A stretch of DNA of 64,000 nt, from NCBI GenBank assembly GCA_950295325.1, contig OX485805.1, positions 53,096,758 through 53,160,757 of the forward strand, given 5' to 3'. Positions within the stretch are counted from its first letter, which is position 1, and the number at the start of each line of letters is the position of its first letter. The notes beneath the pieces were generated by a model, which worked only from the letters and a program-made list of their open reading frames with translations, was not told the DNA's origin and did no database searches. Below, in pieces: positions 22,465-33,648 of the stretch. The stretch is from Polytrichum commune. Its lineage: Eukaryota; Streptophyta; Polytrichopsida; Polytrichales; Polytrichaceae. The position numbers and the translations under genes are program-made.

Positions 22465-23095
22465 CAGTAATCTCCCGCTTAAGTACGCACTTTGAACAAG
22501 AGCCGTTGGTGCGTACTTTATTCATATTTCTTTCTAGAGCCTTTGATTTGATGAATTGCAATGGGTAATGGATGAAACCTTAGGCAACCCTCTTGACCGA
22601 AGCCCAACGATGTGAAATCATTGCAAAGTTGAGCAAGCCGAACACGCCAAGCAAGCGTTGGGGCCAGAGTATGAAATTAGTGAAGGCACCATCCGGAAAG
22701 TCTGGGACAATCAGAAGAACATATTGAATGAATCATTTGTTGCAAGAGCCTATCGAGACATTTGCTGAATATGAAAATGCTACTGACTTCAAAGGCTTTG
22801 AATCTCTACATAGCATTGCCCTCGACATTGACAACCAGTTACTTTGCTTTGATGTTCAAGCAGAAGCTGTCAAACATATGTATGATGAACTGCGACGATC
22901 GTTTGAGATGTTTCAATGACACGTTAACAAACTGACATTGAATGTCAAACGTAAGAAATTCATGCATTTGTGAAAAGTGACTCTACATGACATGTTCAAA
23001 CAATAAAATATAAACCCTGATTTTTGGCAAAAAAAATTGCGCACTGAAAAGGGATGCATACTTAAACGGGTGCGTACTTAAGCAGGAGACTACTA
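22465..23095 (+). mobile_element. pogo/Tc1-like deletion derivative
   Basis: The ends are inverted copies of CAGTARTCTCCYGCTTAAGT (26-bp TIR continuing to ACGCAC) flanked by TA, as expected for pogo/Tigger-type Tc1-mariner elements. The terminal base on the right has mutated (G to A). The 631-bp interior keeps transposase debris, listed separately. It cannot move by itself. Confidence 0.85.
22590..22919 (+). pseudogene. Transposase remnant, CENP-B/pogo-type HTH region
   Basis: Conceptual translation gives a helix-turn-helix-like YEISEGTIRKVWDNQKNIL around 22670-22725, then a frame break. The last stretch (22728-22919) is open for 63 codons and is part of the same element, between its TIRs. 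The catalytic DDE domain is absent. The HTH family call rests on the TI-R-K-VWDN pattern and the TIR type. Confidence 0.5.
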
Positions 23096-23841
23096 TAGGG
23101 GTGCAATATGGTACAATATGTGAATGTGAATGATTACAATGCAGAATTCTATGTAATATCTCTCGTGTTTTACACTAGCATTTCCACACATGATGACATT
23201 TTTTTCAATCCTTCAAAGTTGTTGTACATATCCTCGTTCTGTGCCTCGTTACACAGTTTCATTACATAATATCTTGATACAGATTGTTTATGAATATAAA
23301 CATTCAACATATTACGCATGGGTTTATGGCATGTCAAGATGTTAATGTGAGATTTCAACTGTATGGATGGTGTGACAACTTTATTTTTGGGTGTGAACAA
23401 CATTTAAGCACTTAAAGTTGTTCATCTTAAGTCATCTTACTTTCAAAACCACCATGTAACTTGTAAGGGTTAATATGAGGCTCGTGTTGACTTTGGATCA
23501 TCTATCAATACAAACTGGAAACCTTACAATTTTTGCATATACGAATCAATTGAGCATCATAATATTACTCATGCGTAGTTGTCTGGTCCTTTTTCTATAA
23601 GGAATACACTAGATGTAGGCCATGAATCTAGTCAACTACTTTCTCTGTGTCCGCATGAAATTCGCAAACATGTCTTACGTGACCGGCTATGTTTGTGCCA
23701 GGGTGCATGTGACAGGCTTGGAAGCCGGCTGGTAGACAATTACTACTATTGGAAATCTAAACCTTAGCTTTGCTTTGATAATCGGACCTGGGCATTCCCA
23801 ACCTAATTGCCCACCCTAGTCGGGTGAACAATACTCATGCT
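23096..23841. other. Intergenic, no gene recognised
   Basis: AT-rich. Frames at 23170-23403 (-) and 23579-23767 (+) have no recognisable features. Confidence 0.35.
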
Positions 23842-24976
23842 CAGGGGTGTTTTTTCACAAGGTCCCTAACATGTCTAGGGACATGTTCATAAAAAAAAAA
23901 CATTTCCAGTGGACGGGTTCTTAGAAAATGAACCGGTTTTGGGACGTGTCAAATTCACTTTGGACGGGTTCTAAAAATAACATTTTTAAAATTAAAAAAT
24001 GGTACAAATATCAATTACGTTATGTCATATATGACATGTGAATATAAGCATAATGCAATCAAACCACTAATACCCAATCAAACTATCAATCTTGAAGTGC
24101 TTGATTCACCTGCATACATTAATTCATCAACCACAAAATTTAGAACCTTTTTAACATAATGTCAAAGATTACAATTGAAGGTAAACTTAGTAATTGAAAC
24201 TCACACATTGACCCAACAACTTACAAGCTCAACCCTGCAATTTGCTAGGGTTTAACTTGAATTGACAAAAATTTCCTGCACAGCCCTTGAATCTGCACTC
24301 AACCCACAACAAAAGAGAGGAATAAGACTCTCAAGATTTAGGATGCTAATGAATCGAACATATGCAACTGAAAGCTAAAGCAACTGAGAGACCAGTGAGA
24401 GATAACTTGATTGCAGTCGTCAAATGAACCGGTTGAGTTTGAGAAATCACCTGTTGAAGTTCAAGATTGGAGGAGAAGATTGTTCCAGCGGCACTCTTCA
24501 ACTTCTTGAATTCGAGTTAGTTTCAAATGAACCGGTTGAGTTTGAGAAAACACCTGTTGAAGTTCAAGATTGCAGGAGGAGATTGTTCCAGCGGCACTCT
24601 CCAACTTCTTGAATTCGAGTTAGTTTCAAATGAACCGGTTGAGTTTGAGTGACTGAGTCTAGTTCAGTTTCTCTGAACTAGTCTGTGGACAAACAGACAA
24701 AATGGGGCAGTGGCAAGTTGGCAAATTGGTAATTATAATAGAAAAAACAGAAATGAACGAAGATAGTAAGATACTATTGTTTCCAAGTGGCAAGTGCACC
24801 AATCACGTGCCGACATCTTTCGGATTATCTTTATCGATTTGTTTTTCCCTTTAACCTTTTCATGGACGGGTTGGTTTAGAAATTACCGGTTTTGGGACGG
24901 GTTGCAATTTTTTTTGCCTTTCAATTCGAGGTTTTGGGACGTGGACGGGTAAAAACTTTGTGAAAAAACAACCCTG
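23842..24976. mobile_element. 1.1-kb non-autonomous hAT element
   Basis: It begins CAGGGGTGTTTTTTCACAA and ends with the near-inverse TTGTGAAAAAACAACCCTG. An exact 8-bp duplication, CTCATGCT, flanks it (23834-23841 and 24977-24984), diagnostic of hAT insertion. Subterminal motifs GGACGGGTT and CCGGTTTTGGGACG occur near both ends. No transposase is encoded. The intact ends and duplication suggest it is younger than most repeats here. Confidence 0.9.
24421..24655 (+). repeat. 103-bp tandem repeat inside the hAT element
   Basis: CAAATGAACCGGTTGAGTTT recurs at 24421, 24524 and 24627, giving two full units and a partial third. The frame is open across the units, but a protein is unlikely. The same AACCGGTTGA text occurs near 55130. 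Confidence 0.85.
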
Positions 24977-24984
24977 CTCATGCT

Positions 24985-25949
24985 GAGTACAATTCATTTT
25001 GCAACAGTGGCCCAACTTTAATGGAGAATGATGCTCACGAAATGCCTGACACGAGGGGTGCATCACTCTAGTGCTAAGTAATGTAATGGTCATGCGGTGC
25101 GTTGAATTCTCCTTTCAATTGTGAACAAAAAAAAGAACTTGTAAATTCCTGCTAATGTAATGATAAATTATTGACATGCTCGGCGTTAAATGTGACAGTT
25201 CTAATACTCTCTATCTTTTTAAAAATAAATCACAGAAAAGGTCACGAGCACGAAGTTCATGTACTCATCGAGATACAAATAGGAATGGTGGTGGAAGGAA
25301 ACGGTCAGCCTCTCCTTTGGCTTGGGCAGTTGAGCTGAGCAGGGCTCAGAAATGAGGACTGTCGATGGGCCCATGTGATGCTAATGGCATTTGTGGCTCC
25401 TCAGGGGCTCTTTCGTGTTCATTAAAGCCACTAGTCTACGTTGGTGAGTTGTACCTTAGTTGGCAAGACGTGACATGGCTCTAGAGGCCAGGAATGAGGG
25501 ACTGAGGCCAATTGCATGAAATTTCAGCCCCTTGTGGGTTGGAGGCCGGCCTCAGCTACACATTACAATAAGATTATAACGGGGGTCAATTTTCTCATAT
25601 GTAAAGATCTTAGGGCCAAGAAGCTAGGCTGATTCAATAAATCTAGTATAATCCAACAAATCTAGTATAGAGCTGTTCAAATTTCCACATAATCCAACGG
25701 ATTTGGTTCGTTAAAAACACATCATATTTAAATTTTTTTTAAAAATTGTATTGAATTCTGACATTGGCCCTCCGTTTTGGGTGCACCCAATTCAACGAGC
25801 TTGGGCCATGTCATATCATGCATTTTTTGATTAAAAAATCCATACTACCGAATTGGCCCGGCCTCTAGGTAGGTATGAACCAAGCGTGGGGAGGAAGTAC
25901 TCTTACGGTGACGCTTGGTCAAACATGAACACGGTATAGAAGAATGAGC
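24985..25949. repeat. Intergenic with an inverted R2 copy (25240-25500)
   Basis: R2 landmarks in reverse are GGTCAGCCTCTCCTTTGG, CTTGGGCAGTTGAGCTGAG and TGGGCCCATGTGATG. The rest is non-coding. Confidence 0.6.
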
Positions 25950-28880
25950 TCCCATTCACGTCAGTGTACAAAACAAACCCCGACGTTATTATTATTTTTT
26001 CATGTGCTCATCTTGAAGGTGCAGATTGTCAATTGAGGGTTGGTGGAAAGAATGGTCACTCTCTCCTTTTGCTTGCCAAGTGGTTGAGCTCAACATCTAA
26101 AGCAGAGACCTGTTACTCGAATTCCAGGATCATGGATGGACGGACCCGCTTTAAACCCCCCCCCCCCCCCCCACACACACACATGAATCCAGTACATCCT
26201 CCACCCGAGTCTACCACCTACCACTCTCTAACCTATTTTTTGAAGAGTTTGGAGTTCGTTGGAGTTCCGCTTACCATTCCTCTTCATTGTTAACGTTGCT
26301 ATTTTCCTTCAGCTTAAATCTTGCCATTTCCAATCTCCACCTTTAAGGAACATTCCAAGACCCCTATTCTTCTTGACATTGAGTAAAGCCTTCTATAGAA
26401 TCAATATATGTTTCTATTGCTTTTGATTCTTGGGCTTTCCTAAATCAATTTAACCCTCATATTTGTCACTTGGAGGTCTATTCTAAATACGGGATATTGT
26501 TGGGGGTAAGGCCAAGGTTTGTTTCTCTGGAAGGGCATTCAATGTAGCATGTTTGGTATCATGTGGGTGTACAAAAGGATGTTCACTCAGAATTTGGATG
26601 AAATAGGCCTCAATGAAAGTGGATTGCACCAATTTTGCATATGTATTTGAGGCATTTATCGCATTAGATTGAATACCTAACGATACTTACATGAGTCTAT
26701 TATGTAGCATACAATTAGAATGTAATATACCTTTGTGTTCTCTATCATGCCTTTTCATATATAGGAGGTTTTGTGGAATAGTCACCCACTCAAGCCATTT
26801 AGAGTCCGAATGAAGAATGGAACCCCCAGATTTACATGTGTCATAGTTCAATACCTTTGTCAACAGAAAGTGATTTATGAGCATATATAGAAAGCATGCC
26901 TAATTTGTCCTCCAATAATTACTTATATTTTGTATGTACATTGTTGAGAAATTTCACTTTGGGATTGAAATTGTCATGCATATAAATACATCAAACTATT
27001 AATTTATGTAATTTATGCTTTGTATGTATAGTCTTCCTTTTGGTCACAAGAATTTGAGATATAAAAGGTTTTAAGAAGGGGCCTCTCATGCACGTGACTC
27101 CCACTCTTATAGAAGTTTGGCCCCCCACCCCCCAATGATCTAATAATTTATAAACTATTGCTTAGAAAAGTGGTTATTATATTATTATATTACAAATACT
27201 TCAAGACATAGCCCATAGTCATGAGGCAACTAATGAATGGACTTCCCAACCAAATCCTCATATCTGTTATAAAACCTATCCCACTTCCCAAATGGTATTT
27301 GACTCCACATAAGAGTTTTTGAAATATTTAGTTTTTTTCTTACACATATCTATTTTATTCTATAAAATCATTACTTTTTTTTTGAGAAATAATCAAATAT
27401 TATTTATTATGCATAATAAATGATGACTACATAATATTACGTCCAAATTTGGTACATGTGACATCAATATGCAACACAAATTTGTTATAAATAGCGCATG
27501 TCTTTCATGACATGAATGATAAGTTTCTTGTTTCATAATCAAATGTTGTTCATACTGTATGCATTTGGTCACTTGTTTCTATGCTTCTTCGATTATCTAA
27601 AGGTGTCTACATATGATAAACATGTTTACAAATTATCTAGTAAGAGCTCAAGCGAGTATTGTTATCTCTCATTTTATGAAGATTCTTTCTAGTCTCTTCA
27701 ATGCTAGCATGGAGTTTAGTACCTTGTATTGAAGGACCTTCAACCGGATGATGTCATTCTCATTTTTCTGTGAACAAACTGTCTTCATGAATGAATTATA
27801 AATAAAGCTTCCAAACATCACTTTATAAGTAAGATCTTAAGGATTGTTGAGGCTAACATTTCCATGATGTCATTCATTTATAGGTATTGTAAAGATTCAA
27901 CTAAAAAACTGAAGCGTAAATAGGCAGCTTGCATAACTTGTACTTGGTGCAGAAACTTCGGCTGCCCTTAAGCTGGCTACACTATATAATACGATGGCGT
28001 CAGAAATAGTTTTCCACAGTTGAGTAGATGAGCTATGGAGTCCGGACTCTGAAGCTCAGACGTTGCCTGAGGTGCTACCTTCCATTGTGTCAAGAAGTGA
28101 CAGACCTCCTTCACCTTAGCCACAGTGCAAGAGACCATGGTTGCACTCAGTGATGATGGAGGGGCCACCAGGCCTCTTTCACACTGTCTAAGGGAAGGAG
28201 GCCTGTCATTTCTTGTAAAACTCGACTTATTTGCATTCACCAACAATTCCAAGCCAGTTCCGGACCGACATTGTTCACTTATTCCAGGCCCAAGTTTGCT
28301 GATCTCAGAAGAAATGGCACCACCCACATTCAGTTGCACTCTGTTATGTGAGTGGCAGGCTTCTGACCCTTTTGAAATCCCACAAGGCAGGCTGCTTGGG
28401 GAGATTTCAAAGGGTCAGAGGCCTGTCACTTACATTACAGGTTTCAATCTTGGCCCGTTGGTCGCAACTCCAGCCATGGATGTTGTCTTGTTGGTGCTTG
28501 GAGCTCTGTACTTGTTGCTGAAATTGAATGGCCATTGTTATGTAGTACTTCGCTCTGTGTACTTTTAGTGATCTCCATGACTTAGTCTCTTGGAAGCTTT
28601 GAAATGTAAACGAGGTGTGTGACTACATCACAGGACTCATCTTGGCCCATTAGTCTCCACTGCAGCCAAGGATGTTACCTTGTTTGATAACTGGGGGTCT
28701 ACGTATCTGTAAATCAAAGTCGGTGAGGCAAATTACTAACAAATCCAGTAAGGGAGATAGTGTTCTTCTGATACTTTTCTCTTGCGCACCCAGTTCTTGT
28801 AGGATATGAAACACGCAAGTAGTTAGACATGCTTAGCAAATCCAAATATCCCCTGTAGCCATTCGTCTCACAATTTTCGG
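25950..28880 (+). repeat. Large dispersed repeat R1, direct copy
   Basis: Colinear with 56200-59080 and, in reverse, with 15150-17180. In order it holds R2 text (25950-26110), a CCACCCGAGTCTACCACCTA segment, the GTCACCCACTC block near 26780, GATGTCATTCATTTATAGG near 27870, CTTGTACTTGGTGCAG, TATATAAT at 27983 and the paired TTGGCCC..CAGCC..GGATG blocks at 28450 and 28655. The 27977-28339 minus frame (120 codons) aligns with one at 15824-16162. The reverse frame (28125-28568) is also open. Old, diverged copy. Confidence 0.72.
27975..28000 (+). promoter_or_regulatory. Conserved TATA-like box in repeat R1
   Basis: TATATAAT at 27983-27990 lies in the same context in the copy at 58265-58272 (CAAAGCTGG upstream, CACAG(C/T)TGAGTAGAT downstream), and a TATATA remnant is in the 16 kb copy. 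It may be the promoter of an LTR-like unit. Function is inferred only. Confidence 0.3.
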
Positions 28881-29620
28881 AGCTCATATAAATCCTTCTG
28901 TAGAATATTTATTGCGTGAACATTTCCACCAGTCAACATATCAAACAACTTCGCTTCAAAACTCAACAAGGTCTGTTGTCCATTGTGGAGTGTGGTGAGC
29001 ATTTCAACCATGGTGGCCATGTTTACTGCTGGAGGAATGTCGGTAATCTTGTTTTGGAACCGTCAGGAAATGACATGCCTCCTTAAAAGGACTCACAGCA
29101 AATTTGCTAAAGTCCTTTTATCAGCTACGGAGGGGATTTATATGCATGACCATGACAATATTGGAACTTATTAATGTAAATTTATGGCAACGTGGATTCT
29201 GCAGGGCATATCACAAGAAACACTATATTCGGTATTTGGAGACTTTTTGTTGATTATGAGACTATATAAGGATGCACATTTCAAAATTGGACCAGTAATG
29301 ACGACTAAAAATCCCATATGTATAATGGTATGCTACTATTATTATACATAAAGGCATGGAAGTGAACAAAAATGTGAGCCATACATAAAAATAGTTGCGT
29401 ATGAAATGACAACTCGTTATGAATGGAAGGGAAGATGCGAAGAATGAATGGAAGTTGAATGAATTAATTGGGATTGAAATACAATTATAATGGAAATACC
29501 ATCAATGTCTTGAGTAACTTGGAATAGCATAGAAAGTAAGCACTTAAATATGTTCTACACCTAAGCCCATTTAGGGAGTCCATCCCACTAGTACGCTTCT
29601 AGTCACACTGGTCCGACCCA
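28881..29620. other. Intergenic boundary before the GC-rich block
   Basis: AT-rich with no gene. The composition changes abruptly to GC-rich at about 29640-29700. A short CTAGTCACAC motif at 29601 also occurs at 45534. Confidence 0.35.
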
Positions 29621-30593
29621 CTATTTTTTTTTTGCGGCTAAGTCCTTTTTTTTGGCGGCCTCCATGGCTCTAAAAATCTTAGGCCCATGACTGTATCCTT
29701 GTGTGTTGCCTGGACAGGAATATGTGTCGTTCTTGCATGTTTCAGGACGCGCTCCCGAATTGTACGAGGTGGTATTATAAGTAGAATGCGAGGGCGTTTG
29801 CGAAAGGGAACGTCTTGCGCTTCTCCGGAGGGCCAGACAACGATCGGACTCGGAAGATGCGGCCTTGAGGGCGTGCCTATCCAAGGAGGACGTGGAGGAG
29901 GGCCGGGCACCAAGCGAGCGGGTAGCCACCTGCGAAACAACGTCATAGGAAGATAAGAATAGGAATGGAGTGGGGAAAATAATGAGGGCGGTTTGGGATG
30001 GGCACTCGTAAAGAGAACGGCACGCAAACGGAAGACAAGGGAAGCAAAAGCGGGAAAGGGGTTTAGGGTTGAGGAGGGCACCTTGGCTTTGGGGACGTCC
30101 ATGCGGGGAACGGTGGGAACGAGGGGGGCGTCGACGGGAGCATCCGGAGCCGATGGAACTATTGTATTGGTGAGTGGCGGGGGGGAGTCGAGGCGTGGGG
30201 GGCTCACGATGGCGGAGGACGTTGCGGGGGGAGGAATGGAGTCGGCGGGGGAGGTGTGGCAACGGGGGCCTTCCATGCGGAGACGCCGGCTCGGCCTGCG
30301 ACGAGCACGCCGTCGTCCTTAGAGGGCGAGAGGTGCCCCAAACGAACGAGCGTCCGTTTCTCCTTGGAGAGGGGGGAGGGCGACGGGGCGTAGGCGCGGG
30401 CGCCAAGTGCGGGGGGCGGGTTGTTGACGACGCCGACGTCGCGGGAGTAATCCACGGCCGAGGCCGCGTCGACCGCCGAGAACTGGTAGAGGGATGGCAT
30501 TTGGAAGTCCGTGACGTCGCGGGAAGGGGAGGCAGGGGGCGAGAGGGGACGGGAAGGGCTGTCAACCACAGGGGCGTCGCATATGGGGGCAGA
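29621..30593 (-). CDS. Uncharacterised Ser/Pro-rich coding region of the palindrome block
   Basis: A GC-rich minus-strand region with several overlapping open frames, so the true frame is uncertain. The most protein-like reading begins after an acceptor, GCCCATAG at 30594, behind a (TTG)n tract. It continues with DVTDFQMPSLYQFSAVD, SAVDYSRDVGVVNNPPP and SKEKRTLVRLGHLSPSKDD, and then must shift -1 near a G5 run (30247-30251 on the plus strand) to stay open as PPPATSSAIVSPP and VPRMDVPKAK. A possible intron runs 30081-29930 (GTGCCC..CGCAG), after which the frame ends at 29621. No family recognised. It lies 115 bp downstream of the HAD phosphatase and could be its 3' part. The Ser/Pro/Ala-rich composition suggests a disordered protein. 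Confidence 0.35.
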
Positions 30594-30707
30594 CTATGGG
30601 CAAGAACAACAACAACAACAACAATCACAACAACAAAAGACATCCAAAAACGAAGCAAGCATTAGTAAATGTGAACCACATGATACAAGCAAAGACATGG
30701 AGGCATT

Positions 30708-31476
30708 TCAAATCAATTTATTGAGTTTGGCGAGCCTCATGATGCTCTTGAATACATTATCACGGGGGCTTAAACCCACATTGCCTATGGGGTTGGACCT
30801 AACAAAAAATGGTATGCTACCGGCGTGGACAACAAACCTTCTAAGGTAAGGCGCTAGCGTATCGACCAAAAACGTGTCGTTTCTATCGCCGGTCCAAGTG
30901 GCGGGGAAGATGACGTTCCCCGGGGGGTTCAAGACGCTTTTGGTGGGGCTGTCGTCGACGAGGACGGTGTTCTCGGGGGTCGGCCACCACCCGTGGGGTA
31001 CCCCCTGCAGCCGGGGGATGCCCCGCCACAGTCTTGACCTCAGGACCTTCAGGAATTGTTGTCCTCCGCCACGACCGCCGAACTTTGGAACCGGCATACC
31101 CTTTTCGTCAAGCAATTCATCGCAATCCTCTTGGCCGAGGATGAGGCAAGGGCTCGGAAGATCGCGGAAGAGGAAGTCGACGATTGGCTCGGTGTTCTCC
31201 ATGACCATGGAGCTCCACACAATGACGTGAGCTACATCGAGCACCTCTCGAAGGAAGTCACGCAGGCCGGGACGGGCGCGAACAACCTTGCGGTTAATGA
31301 GAGTGTCGAACTCTCCGTCGTAGTCCCTTTCGTCGGGGTGACGGAAGGGACGGGTGGGGACCCGGGGGATGTGTTCGGTGTGACACAACACCCCGTTCAG
31401 GTCGAACACGACGAACGGTTTGTTTCGGGTAAGACGTCCACTGGTCGAGGGTTTCCGACCTATCTCCGGGGGATCC
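30708..31476 (-). CDS. FCP1/NIF-like HAD phosphatase domain protein
   Basis: After a possible acceptor (AATCACAG, 31477) the frame reads through to TGA at 30708. HAD/FCP1 motifs appear in order: VVFDLNGVLCHT (motif I, near 31410), HVIVWSSM (motif II) and NTVLVDDSPTK (motif III/IV). The order and spacing match FCP1-homology (NLI-interacting-factor-like) Ser/Thr phosphatases. Motif I is normally DxD; here it is D-L-N, so the second Asp is Asn and ordinary catalysis may be impaired. The C-terminal PYLRRF..NPIG fits the family. No ATG precedes motif I in frame, so upstream exons exist. An alternative acceptor (CGACCAG/TGG, about 31437) would join it in phase to the upstream gene's last exon (donor at 32037), making one fusion gene. 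Confidence 0.65.
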
Positions 31477-31591
31477 TGTGATTAACAACTCGACTAGTTT
31501 AATTCTATGATCCAATAAAGAACATTGCAGTAAGGAAAAGACGATTATGCGAGGAAAATAGTGCAAGGAGAATGTGGTCAAGTGCAGACTT

Positions 31592-32006
31592 GCGAATGAG
31601 CGTTCGTGAATGAAGGCTGGGGTGGCGCATCATTTACGAACGCTCGTTCGTGAGCGTGGATAGAAGCACATGTACGAACGCTCGTTCGTGAAGGAGGGTG
31701 AAAGTGGGCGCGAAAGTGTAATGATGCACATGAACATACATAATACAAAATGCGATACGATACAATAAGTTTGGGAGATGCGACGCAGAGATCATCTGCT
31801 GATATATTAATTCCGTGAATATTTACAATTTGTCTCACGTGATAAATTTTCACAGTTTCCTATGGCAAATTCATGCCGTGTTCTACAAAATTTATCGGGC
31901 TAAGGGTCCACGTAGAGAAGGGTCCTCGCACTCCTCGTGATGCTGATGGAGAGGAACCGCCAAGAACACAACGCGCATGGGTTAGTGGTTACGAACGCGC
32001 GTTCGT
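31592..32006. repeat. Palindrome cluster between exon 3 and the phosphatase
   Basis: Copies of ACGAACG-NN-CGTTCGT at 31991-32006 (CG), 31674-31689 (CT), 31636-31651 (CT) and a degenerate one at 31592-31607. They sit in a possible intron from 32037 to about 31437 or 31477, or in a spacer between two genes. The only short frame here is about 28 codons. Confidence 0.8.
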
Positions 32007-32037
32007 CAAATGAGTGGTATTCTCAGAGGAGAGTTAC

Positions 32038-33496
32038 CTCGTCATCGGGGGGAGGGGCAGCGGCGCTGGACCGAGCAGTTCCTCCTCTTCGATTAACGAA
32101 CGCGCGTTCGTAATCCCCATTTGGCCAGCCGCCTCTGTCTCCATGGCGTCTGTGGCACGCTCCGACTGTGACGCCTGGGTCTGCACAATGTGGTCCGCGT
32201 CGTCGTCGTCGTCTCCGCCCAGGTTGAGAGTGTCCATGCGGACATCCTCCATCTCCGCGGATGGATGCCGTTCCAGGTCAGGGCTCTCAACGTCCATTCC
32301 CTGGACAGCTGCCGCGTCATTGGGGCTCCCCTGCGTTTCCTCCACAATGACCATGTCAGTGTGTTGCGCAAATTCATCGCCCTGCCTATGCACTACCCTC
32401 GGGACGACTGTCAAAGAGGCGGTGGCAGTGACTGAGGCCAGTCCTACCCTTGGAGGGGGAGGGGTTAGGACTGCCGGACCTGAAGATTCACGAACGCGCG
32501 TTCGTAAATCTTCGTCCTCGCGTATGGCAGCCCTTATCGCATCGTGGGAGTTGGCGGGGGTGGCAGTCATTTGAGGGGGCGGAGGACTCCCAGCTGGCGT
32601 TGGGTGTGGTGCTAGTGGGTGCGAAGGTCCTCCGAGGAACAGGCCTGGAGGGGGGGTATGGAGGGGTATCCTCCGGGGAAGGGGTAAGGCTGTTGTGCTG
32701 GCGCCGAGAAGCTCTGCATATTTCTGAGCATCTCAAATATGGCGTCCGTCTTTGCTGCGGACTCCTGCAGCGCCTCCTGCATGCGGGCCATATTTCTTGC
32801 ACTCTCCTCTGCCGCAGCCGCCATTTCCTCCTTCATTTTCTGCTCTAGCTTGGCATTCAGCTCGGCAACAGTCAGCGCCTCCTCCTTCACCCGCTTGTTT
32901 TTGTCGTAATCAACCCCTAGCTCCGCCATGATGTCCATGTCGCCCTCGTCCTCGTCGGACACCTCGATGATTGCTCCTTCAGGCAACTCCACATACGGAG
33001 TCTTCTTCATTCTCCTCCTTGTGTTCCGGAAGAGGTCCAAGGATGGACGCGAGCGTTGGTCGAGGAGGTCGAGGGTCTCCATCCTCGGAACGACGACGGG
33101 CCTTGGAGATACTGAAGTCGAGCAGCCTCCAGGCGTGCCGAAGGGTTCCGCACCCGACACTCTAGCAGGGAGGACATCCTGGGTGGTCCCAGCCGACGAT
33201 CCTGTATAGCCCCCCGGTGTCCCTTGGGGGTCAGAAGGATGACCCGTTGGCGCCAAAATCCGTAAAGGAGTGATGTTGAAGGACTGCAGGATGGCGTCCA
33301 CGTCTACGTCTACGGAAGGGGCGGGCTCGTCATCGTCTGTCTCCATGCCCGGCATGCCTTCGTCGACGGGCATGCTGAAATCCTCCCTAGGGACACCCAT
33401 GTCGTGCAGGTCCATTGTGAAAGCCTTCACCCTGTGGACTTGGTATTCCTCCTCGTCCTGGGCGTCGATGTAGCTATTTACGCACAACCCCAGCAT
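32038..33496 (-). CDS. Exon 3 of the large palindrome-block gene (coiled coil, acidic tail)
   Basis: Entered from acceptor TTGCTACAG (33497) in phase 0. The N-terminal half is acidic (VDVDVDAILQSFNITPL). A basic and charged middle follows (RRRMKKTPYVELPEGAIIEV), then a probable coiled coil (VAELNAKLEQKMKEEMAAAA onward). The frame must shift -1 at a G7 run (32650-32656 plus strand) to continue as a Pro-rich linker and an acidic region with DDDDDAD. Two 16-bp palindromes (32490-32505, 32096-32111) lie inside this exon and are read as LRTRVR and TNARS without a stop. It ends at donor AG/GTAACT (32037). No known domain. The shift could be a sequencing error or a real lesion. Confidence 0.5.
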
Positions 33497-33648
33497 CTGT
33501 AGCAACGATTGCAATCATGTCAGCATATACGAACGCGCGTTCGTAAACAAAAACATCAACATCAACCCACAGAAAGACATTGGCAACTATTAACATCTAG
33601 CTCAATGAACATTACGAACGAGCGTTCGTAAATCGAAGGAGTGCTTAC
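33497..33648 (-). other. Intron 2 with two palindromes
   Basis: A 152-nt GT-AG intron. Palindromes at 33614-33629 (centre AG) and 33529-33544 (centre CG), one toward each end. Confidence 0.7.

Noticed and set aside
29621..30658. 345-codon minus-strand frame starting in a (TTG)n tract as the true protein
   Set aside because: It opens with a low-complexity valine run and is Arg/Ser/Pro-rich like an off-frame reading of GC-rich DNA. The neighbouring frame has more protein-like composition. Only its last part may be used after a splice.
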